DNA from: JBNKVT01 sp050299335
GTDB taxonomy: Bacteria > Pseudomonadota > Alphaproteobacteria > Rhodobacterales > Rhodobacteraceae
NCBI GenBank assembly: GCA_050299335.1
Contig: JBNKVT010000035.1
Coordinates: 1 to 64,000 of the forward strand
DNA: 64,000 bases
Reading direction: 5' to 3'
Shown here: piece by piece, positions 17,480-24,528 of the stretch
How the letters are laid out: every line of letters starts with the position of its first letter
Position numbering within the stretch: position 1 is the first letter of the stretch
Notes under the pieces: generated by a model
What the model was told of the DNA's origin: nothing
The model's input: the letters and a program-made list of their open reading frames with translations, nothing else
Databases searched by the model: none
Position numbers and translations under genes: made by a program

Positions 17480-17567
17480 CTGAGGCCGGCACCGGCGCGC
17501 CGGTCCGACTGCCGAGCCTCGGGCCCGGGGCCGTCTTCTGCAAAAGGCGTCAGACCAGGCATGCGAA

Positions 17568-17921
17568 TTACACCGACGCCCCGTCATAGTGATGCGATGT
17601 CAGCGACCGCGCATCCACCCCGTCGAGGCAGTTGAGATTGATCGCGGCCACCGGCGCGCCGTCCGGCATCACCCCATAGGCAAAGGGCTCGATGCCGCAG
17701 GTTTTGCAGAACTGGTGGCGGATGACCTTGTTGTGGAACAGATATTCGGCCATCGCCTCCTCTCCCTTGTTCAGCGTAAACTTGTCACGAGGCGCAAAGA
17801 CCAGCACCGACCCGAGCCGCCTGCAGCGCGAGCAATTGCAGGTGACCGAGCCGTCGAGGGTTTCCAGTTCGACGTCGTAGTCGATGGCGCCGCATTGGCA
17901 GGAACCGTGGTATTTTGCCAT
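17568..17921 (-). CDS. GFA-domain zinc-binding protein
   Basis: The 117-residue protein is a compact GFA-family member: YHGSCQCGAIDYDVE, CNCSRCRRLGSVL and RHQFCKTCGIEPFAYG provide the zinc-binding Cys, followed by AAINLNCLDGVD. It differs in sequence from the neighbouring GFA protein, so they are old paralogues rather than a recent duplication. Substrate unknown; the AAA-like activity of Gfa should not be assumed. Confidence 0.88.
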   Translation of the reverse strand: MAKYHGSCQCGAIDYDVELETLDGSVTCNCSRCRRLGSVLVFAPRDKFTLNKGEEAMAEYLFHNKVIRHQFCKTCGIEPFAYGVMPDGAPVAAINLNCLDGVDARSLTSHHYDGASV

Positions 17922-17949
17922 TGTGAAATCCTCTCTTTTAATCCCGGCT

Positions 17950-18354
17950 TCAGGCCAGTTCTGTGAAATCTGCTGACTTGGCTGCTGCCTTGTCGAAGGT
18001 CAGTGTCGTTGCACACCCCGCAAGCCGGTTCATTGCGCCGATCAGATGGTCGGCAAATCCGCCGCCACCCGATTTCAGCCCGTCGAGAGCGGATTCAACG
18101 GCGTCTCTGTCAGAGACTTCGACATTGACCGAATTCAAAAGCCGTTCAACGATTTCGGCCTGCACGGAGCGGGGCTGCTTCAACGGCCCACCCACGACCC
18201 AAAGGGTTTCTGCGATGACGACAGCATTGGCATAGCACGGTCCCTTCCCGGCAATCGCCCTCTCTACCAGTGCCGTCTGATGCGGCGCGTCACCACCGAC
18301 CGGCTCGTCATCTATGAGCCAGCGCAACAGAACATTGGTGTCGATACCGATCAC
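17950..18354 (-). CDS. vapC: PIN-domain toxin VapC
   Basis: VapC toxins are magnesium-dependent RNases that stop translation. The 134-residue protein has the PIN acidic set: Asp in IGIDTNVLLRWL, Glu in VVIAETLWVV, Asp in GGFADHLIGAMN and Asp in TLTFDKAAAK. It starts with GTG at 18354, overlapping the antitoxin stop as GTGA. The pair lies inside the urease cluster between ureB and the GFA genes. Confidence 0.9.
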   Translation of the reverse strand: MIGIDTNVLLRWLIDDEPVGGDAPHQTALVERAIAGKGPCYANAVVIAETLWVVGGPLKQPRSVQAEIVERLLNSVNVEVSDRDAVESALDGLKSGGGGFADHLIGAMNRLAGCATTLTFDKAAAKSADFTELA

Positions 18355-18602
18355 TTGCCCGACCCGAGTGCCGTGCGGGCATCGGAGACCCATTCGGCGA
18401 TCCGTTCGGTCGAAACCTTGTCCCTGGTCTTGATCAACCCCTTGAGATCGTTGAACGACCGGGTTTCCTTGCGCATGAGAACGGTGCCGTCTTCGAGCCG
18501 GGCAAAAACCAACCGGTCCCCGGCTTCAAGCTGCATATCTGACCGCAGCGAAGCGGGGATGGTCACCTGACCCTTCGATGTTACGGTTGCTGTGGTCGAC
18601 AT
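18351..18602 (-). CDS. vapB: AbrB/MazE-type antitoxin VapB
   Basis: The 83-residue protein has the swapped-hairpin DNA-binding domain: TATVTSKGQVTIPASLRSDM, then GDRLVFARLEDGTVLMRK. The C-terminal part (about 45-83) would wrap and inhibit VapC. The start at 18602 is preceded by AAGGTAAGGA. An 11-bp inverted repeat just upstream is a good site for self-repression by the VapBC complex. Confidence 0.9.
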   Translation of the reverse strand: MSTTATVTSKGQVTIPASLRSDMQLEAGDRLVFARLEDGTVLMRKETRSFNDLKGLIKTRDKVSTERIAEWVSDARTALGSGK

Positions 18603-18616
18603 ATCCTTACCTTTTT

Positions 18617-18649
18617 AAACTCCTTACATGTAAGTACAGTAAGGAGTTT
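18617..18649. promoter_or_regulatory. VapBC operator: 11-bp inverted repeat enclosing a smaller palindrome
   Basis: AAACTCCTTAC at 18617-18627 is the exact reverse complement of 18639-18649. Between them CTTACATGTAAG (18623-18634) is itself a 12-bp palindrome. The site is 15 bases upstream of vapB, the usual place for binding of the VapB-VapC complex. Confidence 0.7.
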
Positions 18650-18671
18650 GACCGTAAAATTCAAGAGCGCA

Positions 18672-18977
18672 TCATAACTCGCCCATCACCACCTGATTGA
18701 ACCCATAGACCTTCCGCGCCCCGCCATAAGGCACCAGCGTCACGTCGCGGGTCTGGCCGGGTTCGAAGCGGACGGCGGTGCCCGCGGCGATGTCGAGGCG
18801 CATGCCCTTGGCCGCCGTGCGGTCGAAATCGAGGGCGGGGTTGGTTTCGGCGAAATGGTAGTGGCTGCCGACCTGCACCGGGCGGTCGCCGGTGTTCGAG
18901 ACGGTCAGCGTAACGGTCTCGCGCCCCTCGTTGAGGGTGAGCGTGCCGTCGGCGGGAAGGATTTCTCCGGGGATCAT
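18672..18977 (-). CDS. ureB: Urease subunit beta
   Basis: The 101-residue urease beta subunit begins MIPGEILPADG and contains TVSNTGDRPVQVGSHYHFAETNPAL, IAAGTAVRFEPG and the end YGFNQVVMGEL, all strong family markers. It forms part of the (UreABC)3 trimer. Upstream is a 51-codon membrane peptide gene; downstream the urease order is broken by VapBC and other genes. Confidence 0.97.
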   Translation of the reverse strand: MIPGEILPADGTLTLNEGRETVTLTVSNTGDRPVQVGSHYHFAETNPALDFDRTAAKGMRLDIAAGTAVRFEPGQTRDVTLVPYGGARKVYGFNQVVMGEL

Positions 18978-19024
18978 GGGCGGGGTCCTTTGAGGGGGGC
19001 GGGGTGAACCCCGCCCTACGGGGG

Positions 19025-19180
19025 TCAGCGGTTGCGAACGAACAGGAGCAACCCGGCGACGGCGATGGCCGCCAGTCCAAGCCACAGGCCTTCGACCCCG
19101 TGCGGGTGGTGATGCAGCCCGTCATGGGCCGAGGCGGCGAGCGGGGTGAAAAGCGCGATGGCGGTGAGGATGGATTTCAT
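19025..19180 (-). CDS. Small His-rich membrane peptide between ureA and ureB
   Basis: This 51-residue protein is too short for many gene callers. It has an N-terminal signal-like segment (MKSILTAIALFTPLAASAHDG), then HDGLHHHPHGVEG with five His, then a second membrane helix GLWLGLAAIAVAGLLLFVRNR. GGAG lies six bases before its ATG, and it sits 10 bases after ureA. The sequence suggests a periplasmic loop that binds nickel; this is inference from the His cluster and location. Confidence 0.78.
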   Translation of the reverse strand: MKSILTAIALFTPLAASAHDGLHHHPHGVEGLWLGLAAIAVAGLLLFVRNR

Positions 19181-19190
19181 CTGGGTCTCC

Positions 19191-19493
19191 TTAGCGGATG
19201 GGTTCGTGGACGGTCACCAGCTTGGTGCCGTCCGGGAAGGTGGCCTCGACCTGCACGTCGTGGATCATCTCAGGTATCCCCTCCATGCACTGGTCGCGGG
19301 TCACGACATGGGCGCCGGCCTGCATCAGGTCCGACACCGAACGCCCGTCCCGCGCCCCCTCGACGACGAAATCGGTGATCAGCGCGATCGCCTCGGGGTG
19401 GTTCAGCTTCACCCCCCGCTCCAGCCTTCCCCGCGCCACCATGGCGGCGAGCGAGACCAGCAGCTTGTCCTTTTCCCTCGGTGTGAGGTTCAT
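19191..19493 (-). CDS. ureA: Urease subunit gamma
   Basis: The 100-residue urease gamma subunit shows MNLTPREKDKLLVSLAAMVA, GVKLNHPEAIALITDFVVEGARDG and EVEATFPDGTKLVTVH-type C-terminal sequence (here QVEATFPDGTKLVTVHEPI). It is the first structural urease gene after ureD, 12 bases downstream of it. Confidence 0.97.
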   Translation of the reverse strand: MNLTPREKDKLLVSLAAMVARGRLERGVKLNHPEAIALITDFVVEGARDGRSVSDLMQAGAHVVTRDQCMEGIPEMIHDVQVEATFPDGTKLVTVHEPIR

Positions 19494-19505
19494 GTTGCCT
19501 CCCTT

Positions 19506-20336
19506 TTACATATGCCAGACACGCGGCAACCCGGTGCCGCGGAACCTTGTGAGAAACTCCGTAATCGCGGTGCGCAGCGGCGCATTATCCGGTGCCAGGA
19601 ACCGCAGGACCATCAGCCCGTTCCAGGCCGAGGCGGCGGCTTCGACCCCCGCCAGCCCCGCCAGTATCTCGCGCGCCTGCTCCAGCCGGTCCTCCGCCTC
19701 GGGCGCCACATGCACCAGCGTCGCCGCTGCCCGTGCCCCGCCGAAACTCGCAGGCCTCGCGGTCAGCGTAGCAAGGTCCCCACCCAGCCTCAGCGTATCG
19801 GCATAGACCAGTTCGCCGCCCCGCCGGATACGCCACGCATCACGGAACAGCCCCGAGCGCAGCACCTCGCCCATCGCCTTGCGCCCGAACACCACGCTTT
19901 CAAGCGCAAACAGCCGCGCGTCGGCGGCCATCTCCACCTCCAGCTGCCGCTCCAGCCGCCCGCCTTCGAAAAGGATCGTCTCCAGCGGCAACCACGCAAG
20001 GCTGGCCCCGCGCTCCACCTTCAACGTCGTCTCCAACCGCCCCACGCCCTCCGACGCCCGATACACACGCTCGGCGGCCTGGGTCGTGGCGACCACATCC
20101 GCGCCCTCCCCTGCCTCGACCTGGTAGGCAAATTCATCCCCCCCGGTGATCCCCCCGGCCGTGTTGACAAAGACCACATGCGCCGCGTCGCCATAACTGC
20201 GGGGCCGCATCGCCTTGGCCGAGCCGGCCTGGTAAAGCTCTGCCAGCACCGTCTGCGCCCCGCGCAGCCTGAACCCGGCCCGCGCAATCCCGCGCGCGCG
20301 CTGCAGCCTCGTCATATGTCCCTGTGTGTCGAGCAC
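19506..20336 (-). CDS. ureD: Urease accessory protein UreD
   Basis: UreD binds apo-urease and forms the tunnel for nickel with UreF-UreG. The 276-residue protein contains the family stretch VVFVNTAGGITGGDEFAYQVEAG, TTQAAERVYRA, WLPLETILFEGGRLER and SVVFGRKAMGE. I take the GTG at 20336 as start; an ATG at 20315 (MTRLQRAR) is also possible. It is the first gene of the urease run, so the urease promoter should lie in 20337-20600. Confidence 0.93.
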   Translation of the reverse strand: MLDTQGHMTRLQRARGIARAGFRLRGAQTVLAELYQAGSAKAMRPRSYGDAAHVVFVNTAGGITGGDEFAYQVEAGEGADVVATTQAAERVYRASEGVGRLETTLKVERGASLAWLPLETILFEGGRLERQLEVEMAADARLFALESVVFGRKAMGEVLRSGLFRDAWRIRRGGELVYADTLRLGGDLATLTARPASFGGARAAATLVHVAPEAEDRLEQAREILAGLAGVEAAASAWNGLMVLRFLAPDNAPLRTAITEFLTRFRGTGLPRVWHM

Positions 20337-20626
20337 CCGGTTTCTGATCCGCTATCGGCTTTAGCCTTTGTCCCGACTATGCAATCTGGCTGAGCCACTG
20401 CAAAGCGCTTCTGTGCAGGAGAAACGCAAATGCGTGCATTTGCTCAAAATTAAGGCATGCAAGCGTAGAATCTTTCCAATCCCGGAAAGATGAGCCTTTG
20501 CAGCGGGTCACCTTCATGCCGCCAGTTTCCGGCACTATTCACGCTTTCGGACGCTTGACCTGACAGGCGCAAGGCATAAGGAAGTCCGGAGACGAAGTTG
20601 CGCCAGTGACCACCCAGCGAGGCTCC

Positions 20627-21805
20627 ATGACCACCACGACCACTGACGCCGAAGCAGCCGGGGGCCCGCCCCGCGTGCTGCCTCTGCAGATGGTCTTTGC
20701 CTTCAACGGCATGGGCATCGCCCTGTGGTTCCCGCGCATCCCGGACGTCAAGGCAGCGCTCGAGGTCGACCTGCTGACGCTGGCGATCTGCTTCTTCATG
20801 CTGCCGGTGGGCACGCTCACCGGTTTCCTCTTCGCCGCCCCCCTCGTCAAACGCCTCGGCACGAGGCGCGGCTGCATGATCCTCGCCGCCGCCTTCCTGG
20901 TCGGCTTCATCCTGCCGGCGCTGGCCTTCAACGCCGTCACCCTCGGCATTGCCCTCTTCTTCGCCGGTCTCCTCGTGCCCTCCGTTGAGGTGTCGATGAA
21001 CGCCAAGGCCAGCGAGATCGAGACCGCCACCGGCCGCCGCTTCATGACCCGCTGCCACGCCTTCTGGAGCTTTGGTTCGATGACCGGGGCGCTGATTGGC
21101 GGCGCCTTCGCGCAGGCGGGCATCCCCTTTCTGACCCAGCAGGCGATCATGGAGCCGATCCTCGCCGTCGCCACCATCTGGTTCGCCCTGCAACTCCCCG
21201 CCGACCGCCCCTCGGACGCGCCCGAACAAAAGGGCCTCGCCCTGCCCGCCAGGGCGGTGCTCGGCCTCTGCCTCCTGCCCATCGGCGCACTGATGCTGGA
21301 GGGTGCTATCATGGAATGGTCGGCGATCTTCCTGCGCGAGAATGTCGGTGTCGCGCCATGGGAGGCCGCCGCCACCTATGCCGGTTTCGCCCTGGTGATG
21401 GGCATCGGCCGGATGATGGGCGACGGGCTGGCCGAACGCTACCGCTCGGGCAGCATCCTGAAAGTCTCGGGGTTGCTGGCCGGGGTCGGCATGTTCATCT
21501 TCTCGCTGTCGCCGGGCTTCTGGGTGGCGCTGCCGGCGGCCTGTCTGCTGGGCGCGGGCGTGGCCAATATCTACCCGCTGGCGATCTCGTCGGTGGCGAT
21601 GTCGCCGCACGGGTCCAAGGAAAACAACGTCGCTGCCATCACCTTCTTCGCCTTCATGGCCTTCCTGATCGGCCCGCCGCTGATCGGCGTGCTCGGCAAG
21701 CTCTTCGGCCTGCCTGTGGCGCTGACGCTGCTGACCCCGATGGGCCTGCTGCCGATCCTGATGCTGGCGACGGGCTGGGCAAAAGTACCGGAGGACGCGG
21801 CATGA
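20627..21805 (+). CDS. MFS transporter
   Basis: The 392-residue protein has about 12 hydrophobic helices and belongs to the major facilitator superfamily, of the type seen in fucose permease-like or YbjJ-like carriers (MVFAFNGMGIALWFPRIPDVKAAL at the start; GVEVSMNAKASEIE-like VPSVEVSMNAKA segment). ATG 20627 is preferred with GCGAGG upstream; a GTG at 20606 is in frame. Its stop overlaps the HAD gene start by 4 bases. Cargo unknown. It is divergent from ureD. Confidence 0.88.
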   Translation: MTTTTTDAEAAGGPPRVLPLQMVFAFNGMGIALWFPRIPDVKAALEVDLLTLAICFFMLPVGTLTGFLFAAPLVKRLGTRRGCMILAAAFLVGFILPALAFNAVTLGIALFFAGLLVPSVEVSMNAKASEIETATGRRFMTRCHAFWSFGSMTGALIGGAFAQAGIPFLTQQAIMEPILAVATIWFALQLPADRPSDAPEQKGLALPARAVLGLCLLPIGALMLEGAIMEWSAIFLRENVGVAPWEAAATYAGFALVMGIGRMMGDGLAERYRSGSILKVSGLLAGVGMFIFSLSPGFWVALPAACLLGAGVANIYPLAISSVAMSPHGSKENNVAAITFFAFMAFLIGPPLIGVLGKLFGLPVALTLLTPMGLLPILMLATGWAKVPEDAA

Positions 21806-22410
21806 TCCCGAAGGCGGTCATTTTCGACATCGGCAACGTGCTGATCACCTGGAACCCCGAGCGGCTCTATGACGCGATCCTGCCCGACCCCGCGGAACGG
21901 GAAAGGCTGTTCGCCGCCATCGACCTCCACGCCATGAACGACCGCATCGACCGCGGCGCGCCCTGGCGCGAGACCGTCTACGAGACCGCCGAGGCCCATG
22001 CGGAATTCGCCGATCTGATCCGCCTCTGGCACGACCGCTGGATCGAGATGGCGTCCCCCCGGATCGAAGGCTCCTGGACGATCCTGCGGGAACTGCGCCG
22101 CGCCGGGGTGCCGGTCTTCGCCCTGTCCAATTTCGGCGTTCAGAGCTTTTCCTATGCCGAGACCCATTACCCCGAACTGGCCGAATTCGACCGCCGCTTC
22201 ATCTCGGGCCACATGCAGGTCATCAAGCCCGAAGCGCGGATCTACGAAATGGTCGAGGAGGAAAGCGGGCTGAAAGGGGCGGAGCTGTTCTTCACCGACG
22301 ACCGGACGGACAATATCGAGGCTGCCGAGGCAAGGGGCTGGCAGGGACATTTGTTCCGCGACCCGGAAGACTTGCGGGCAGCCCTGCGCGAGGCCGGGTT
22401 GCCGGTCTGA
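21802..22410 (+). CDS. HAD-family hydrolase
   Basis: The 202-residue protein starts with the HAD motif I VIFDIGNVLITWNP (nucleophile Asp), has motif II SNFG, motif III Lys in QVIKPEARIYEM, and motif IV FFTDDRTDNIEAA. It is of the haloacid dehalogenase/epoxide hydrolase N-terminal phosphatase-like subfamily (YihX-like). The coupling with the MFS gene suggests action on a transported compound, which is inference. Confidence 0.9.
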   Translation: MIPKAVIFDIGNVLITWNPERLYDAILPDPAERERLFAAIDLHAMNDRIDRGAPWRETVYETAEAHAEFADLIRLWHDRWIEMASPRIEGSWTILRELRRAGVPVFALSNFGVQSFSYAETHYPELAEFDRRFISGHMQVIKPEARIYEMVEEESGLKGAELFFTDDRTDNIEAAEARGWQGHLFRDPEDLRAALREAGLPV

Positions 22411-22456
22411 TTCCCTTTTCTATCGATCGAGTATCTATCCCGCCCCTCTCCCCCAT

Positions 22457-22529
22457 CCCCTCTCCCAGCGGGAGAGGGGGGCGCCCAAGCTGCACGTGCC
22501 GGCGTCCCCCCCTCCCTCTGGGAGGGGGG
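22457..22529. repeat. Pair of perfect hairpin repeats after the HAD gene
   Basis: CCCCTCTCCC-AGC-GGGAGAGGGG at 22457-22479 and CCCCCCTCCC-TCT-GGGAGGGGGG at 22507-22529 are each perfect 10-bp stems with 3-base loops. They carry no T-tract, so they look more like dispersed palindromic intergenic repeats than intrinsic terminators, though they could end or protect the HAD transcript. Confidence 0.7.
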
Positions 22530-22637
22530 TCAGGGGGGAGGCTTTGCTCAAGCCAGAGCGGAGTGTGCCTGCCACAAACATGCACTCCACTCTTGCCCAA
22601 CTCCACCGACTGGCGTATAGCCGCCGCTTCGTAAATA

Positions 22638-22671
22638 TGAAGTCTCCGCTACCTTCACAAAAAAACGGACC
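22638..22671 (+). promoter_or_regulatory. PreQ1-I riboswitch upstream of the queuosine precursor transporter
   Basis: Stem P1 is TGAAG (22638-22642) with CTTCA (22653-22657). The loop TCTCCGCTAC holds TCCG (22645-22648), which pairs with CGGA (22666-22669) after the A-rich tail CAAAAAAA, giving the H-type pseudoknot P2. The C at 22649, followed by TAC, corresponds to the ligand-pairing C in the Bacillus queC aptamer. The second P2 strand lies 8 bases before the ATG, so ligand binding would hide the ribosome site and switch translation off. Confidence 0.75.
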
Positions 22672-22676
22672 AAGCC

Positions 22677-23294
22677 ATGACCCGTACCCTGATCCCCGGC
22701 ATCCTCGCCATGGCGGCTATCGTTGTCGCCTCGAACATCCTCGTGCAGTTCCTCTACGGCGACTGGCTGACCTGGGGGGCCTTCACCTACCCGTTCGCCT
22801 TTCTGGTCACCGACCTGATGAACCGCCTCCACGGGCCCTCGGCGGCCCGCCGCGTCGTGTTGGCCGGTTTCGCCGTCGGGCTCGCCTGTTCCTTCATCGG
22901 CACCCAGATCATCGGCGAGTTCGGCCCGCTGGTTACCCTGCGCGTCGCCATCGGATCGGGGACCGCGTTCCTTGTCGCGCAGCTTCTGGATGTCGCCATC
23001 TTCGACACCCTCCGCCGGAGCGCCTGGTGGCAGGCGCCGCTGGTCTCGTCGGTGATCGGCGGCGCTGTCGATACCGGCCTCTTCTTCGCCATCGCGTTTT
23101 CGTCCAGCCTCGCCTTCATCGCCCCCTCGGTCGATGTGACCTGGGCCGGGGAAGTCCTGCCGATCCTGGGCCACGGCCCCGAAGCGCCGCTCTGGGTCAG
23201 CCTGGCGATTGCCGATTTCGCGGTGAAGCTGGCAATCTCGCTGATCGCCCTCATCCCCTTCCGGCTGGCGATTTCGCGCCTGAGCGCAACATAA
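22677..23294 (+). CDS. yhhQ: Queuosine precursor transporter (VUT/YhhQ family)
   Basis: The 205-residue membrane protein has about six helices and the VUT-family features ASNILVQFLYGDWLTWGAFTYPFAFLVTDLMNRLHG and RVAIGSGTAFLVAQLLDVAIFD. YhhQ-type carriers import preQ0/preQ1 for the tRNA modification queuosine. A preQ1-I aptamer directly upstream supports this function strongly. There are no que biosynthesis genes in the window, which fits salvage. Confidence 0.93.
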   Translation: MTRTLIPGILAMAAIVVASNILVQFLYGDWLTWGAFTYPFAFLVTDLMNRLHGPSAARRVVLAGFAVGLACSFIGTQIIGEFGPLVTLRVAIGSGTAFLVAQLLDVAIFDTLRRSAWWQAPLVSSVIGGAVDTGLFFAIAFSSSLAFIAPSVDVTWAGEVLPILGHGPEAPLWVSLAIADFAVKLAISLIALIPFRLAISRLSAT

Positions 23295-23297
23295 GGA

Positions 23298-23328
23298 TTG
23301 ACTTATCCACAGGATGTGCCACCATATC
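23298..23328 (+). promoter_or_regulatory. Possible promoter of the small transcript, with a consensus DnaA box
   Basis: TTGACT at 23298 with weak -10-like sequence ACCATATC 17-19 bases later could start the small transcript downstream. TTATCCACA at 23303-23311 is a perfect DnaA-box nonamer overlapping the -35 element, so DnaA could influence it. Only one such box is present. Confidence 0.4.
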
Positions 23329-23345
23329 TGGTAACTGAAACCAGC

Positions 23346-23360
23346 GAAAGGAGGTGATCC
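23346..23360 (+). promoter_or_regulatory. Extreme Shine-Dalgarno sequence (15-base match to 16S rRNA 3' end)
   Basis: GAAAGGAGGTGATCC is fully complementary to the known 3' end of alphaproteobacterial 16S rRNA (GGATCACCTCCTTTC). Normal SD sites match 4-7 bases. The ATG of an 18-codon ORF follows one base later, closer than the usual spacing from the GGAGG core (8 bases from core). Confidence 0.75.
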
Positions 23361-23361
23361 A

Positions 23362-23418
23362 ATGTCTCATGGGATTTTGGAGCAGAAGGTCGGGTTCAAG
23401 CGCGAGGTGACCGGCTGA
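23362..23418 (+). CDS. 18-residue small ORF in a terminator-ended transcript
   Basis: The frame encodes MSHGILEQKVGFKREVTG. It follows the very strong SD and is followed by about 80 untranslated bases and then an intrinsic terminator at 23500. I do not recognise the peptide. It could be a leader peptide, a functional microprotein, or the by-product of an RNA that binds the 16S tail. Its independent promoter-to-terminator unit suggests a real transcript of about 190 bases. Confidence 0.5.
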   Translation: MSHGILEQKVGFKREVTG

Positions 23419-23499
23419 GAGGCAGCCCTCTCTTTCGAGACACATCCGCTTAGGGTTTGGCCCACCGGCCGTCCTCCAAAGCTCATACCGAACAAACGG

Positions 23500-23526
23500 A
23501 AAGGCCGCCCCACAGGCGGCCTTTTC
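23500..23526 (+). terminator. Intrinsic terminator of the small-ORF transcript
   Basis: AAGGCCGCC (23501-23509) pairs with GGCGGCCTT (23515-23523) around a short CCACA loop, ending in TTTTC. It is a textbook Rho-independent terminator. Confidence 0.85.
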
Positions 23527-23708
23527 ATTGGTTGCCTCGCGTGCCACGCCACCGGGTCATCGCCGACAATCCAGGCGCCTCCGACCGGTCCACCACCATC
23601 ACCGACCATTTCCCGCTCAGTCGGGCGGCTCCGGGCGGACAGCGATTGCCCCCCGAGAATAGAGCCTTAGGATGCGCGGGAATCAGCACTCCCGTTCCGG
23701 ACCCGCAA

Positions 23709-24488
23709 ATGACCGATACCGCACGACACATCTACGCCATTGCGACAAGTCTCCTGCTCGCCGCCTGCACCCAGACATTTCCCGAGACAGGCTCCGGCAG
23801 CCTGGCCGACAACGCCGATTACGGCGCGGTGCAAGAAGGCTATATCACCGTTCCGCCGGTCGATCCCGCCTTCCTCAACCCCCCGAACCGGCGGGCGGTG
23901 GTCACCTATTCCGGCCGCGAGGCCGCCGGGAGCATCGTCGTCGATCCCTTCGCCAAGTTCCTCTATTTCGTGCAAGGCGACGGCAGCGCCATCCGCTATC
24001 CCATCGCGGTGGGTCGGGAGGGACGCGGCTTCAGCGGTCGGGCTACGGTCGGGCGCAAGGCGGAATGGCCAAGCTGGACGCCGACCGCCAACATGGTGCG
24101 GCGCGAGCCGGAGGTCTACGGCCCCTTCGCGCGCGGCATCCCCGGCGGCAAGGCGAACCCGCTGGGGGCGCGGGCGCTCTATCTCTACCGGGGCAGCCGG
24201 GACACCTATTACCGGATACACGGCACCAACGATCCCGCGACCATCGGCAATCAGGGCAGCGCGGGTTGCATCCGTCTGTTCAACCAGGACATCATCCACC
24301 TCTATGAACGCGTGGATGCCGGGGCGCCGGTCATTGTCCGTACCTATGAACAATCGGTCGCGATGGAAGGTGTCGAACTGGCCAACCGGGGCGGCGAAAT
24401 GGTCCCTCGGCGCAACGACCCCGAAGAAGTCTACGCCTTTGTCGCCGAGGAGGCGAGGCGCAAGGCGGAATACGAGGCGGCGAACTGA
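23709..24488 (+). CDS. L,D-transpeptidase (YkuD domain) lipoprotein
   Basis: The 259-residue protein starts at 23709 with a lipoprotein signal ending in the lipobox LLAAC (Cys near residue 19). The YkuD catalytic motif is present as RIHGTNDPATIGNQ followed by GSAGCIRLFNQD, with catalytic Cys in GCIR. Such enzymes form 3-3 crosslinks in murein or link lipoproteins to it in the periplasm. The tail (about 225-259) is charged and helical. The long upstream open frame is not coding. Confidence 0.93.
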   Translation: MTDTARHIYAIATSLLLAACTQTFPETGSGSLADNADYGAVQEGYITVPPVDPAFLNPPNRRAVVTYSGREAAGSIVVDPFAKFLYFVQGDGSAIRYPIAVGREGRGFSGRATVGRKAEWPSWTPTANMVRREPEVYGPFARGIPGGKANPLGARALYLYRGSRDTYYRIHGTNDPATIGNQGSAGCIRLFNQDIIHLYERVDAGAPVIVRTYEQSVAMEGVELANRGGEMVPRRNDPEEVYAFVAEEARRKAEYEAAN

Positions 24489-24528
24489 GGACGCGACCCG
24501 GGTCCGCCGCCGCCAGCGACGCCCCGGC

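Noticed and set aside
23303..23311. Perfect DnaA box TTATCCACA
   Set aside because: Only one box, no AT-rich unwinding region and no dnaA, dnaN or parAB cluster nearby, so it is not evidence for a replication origin.
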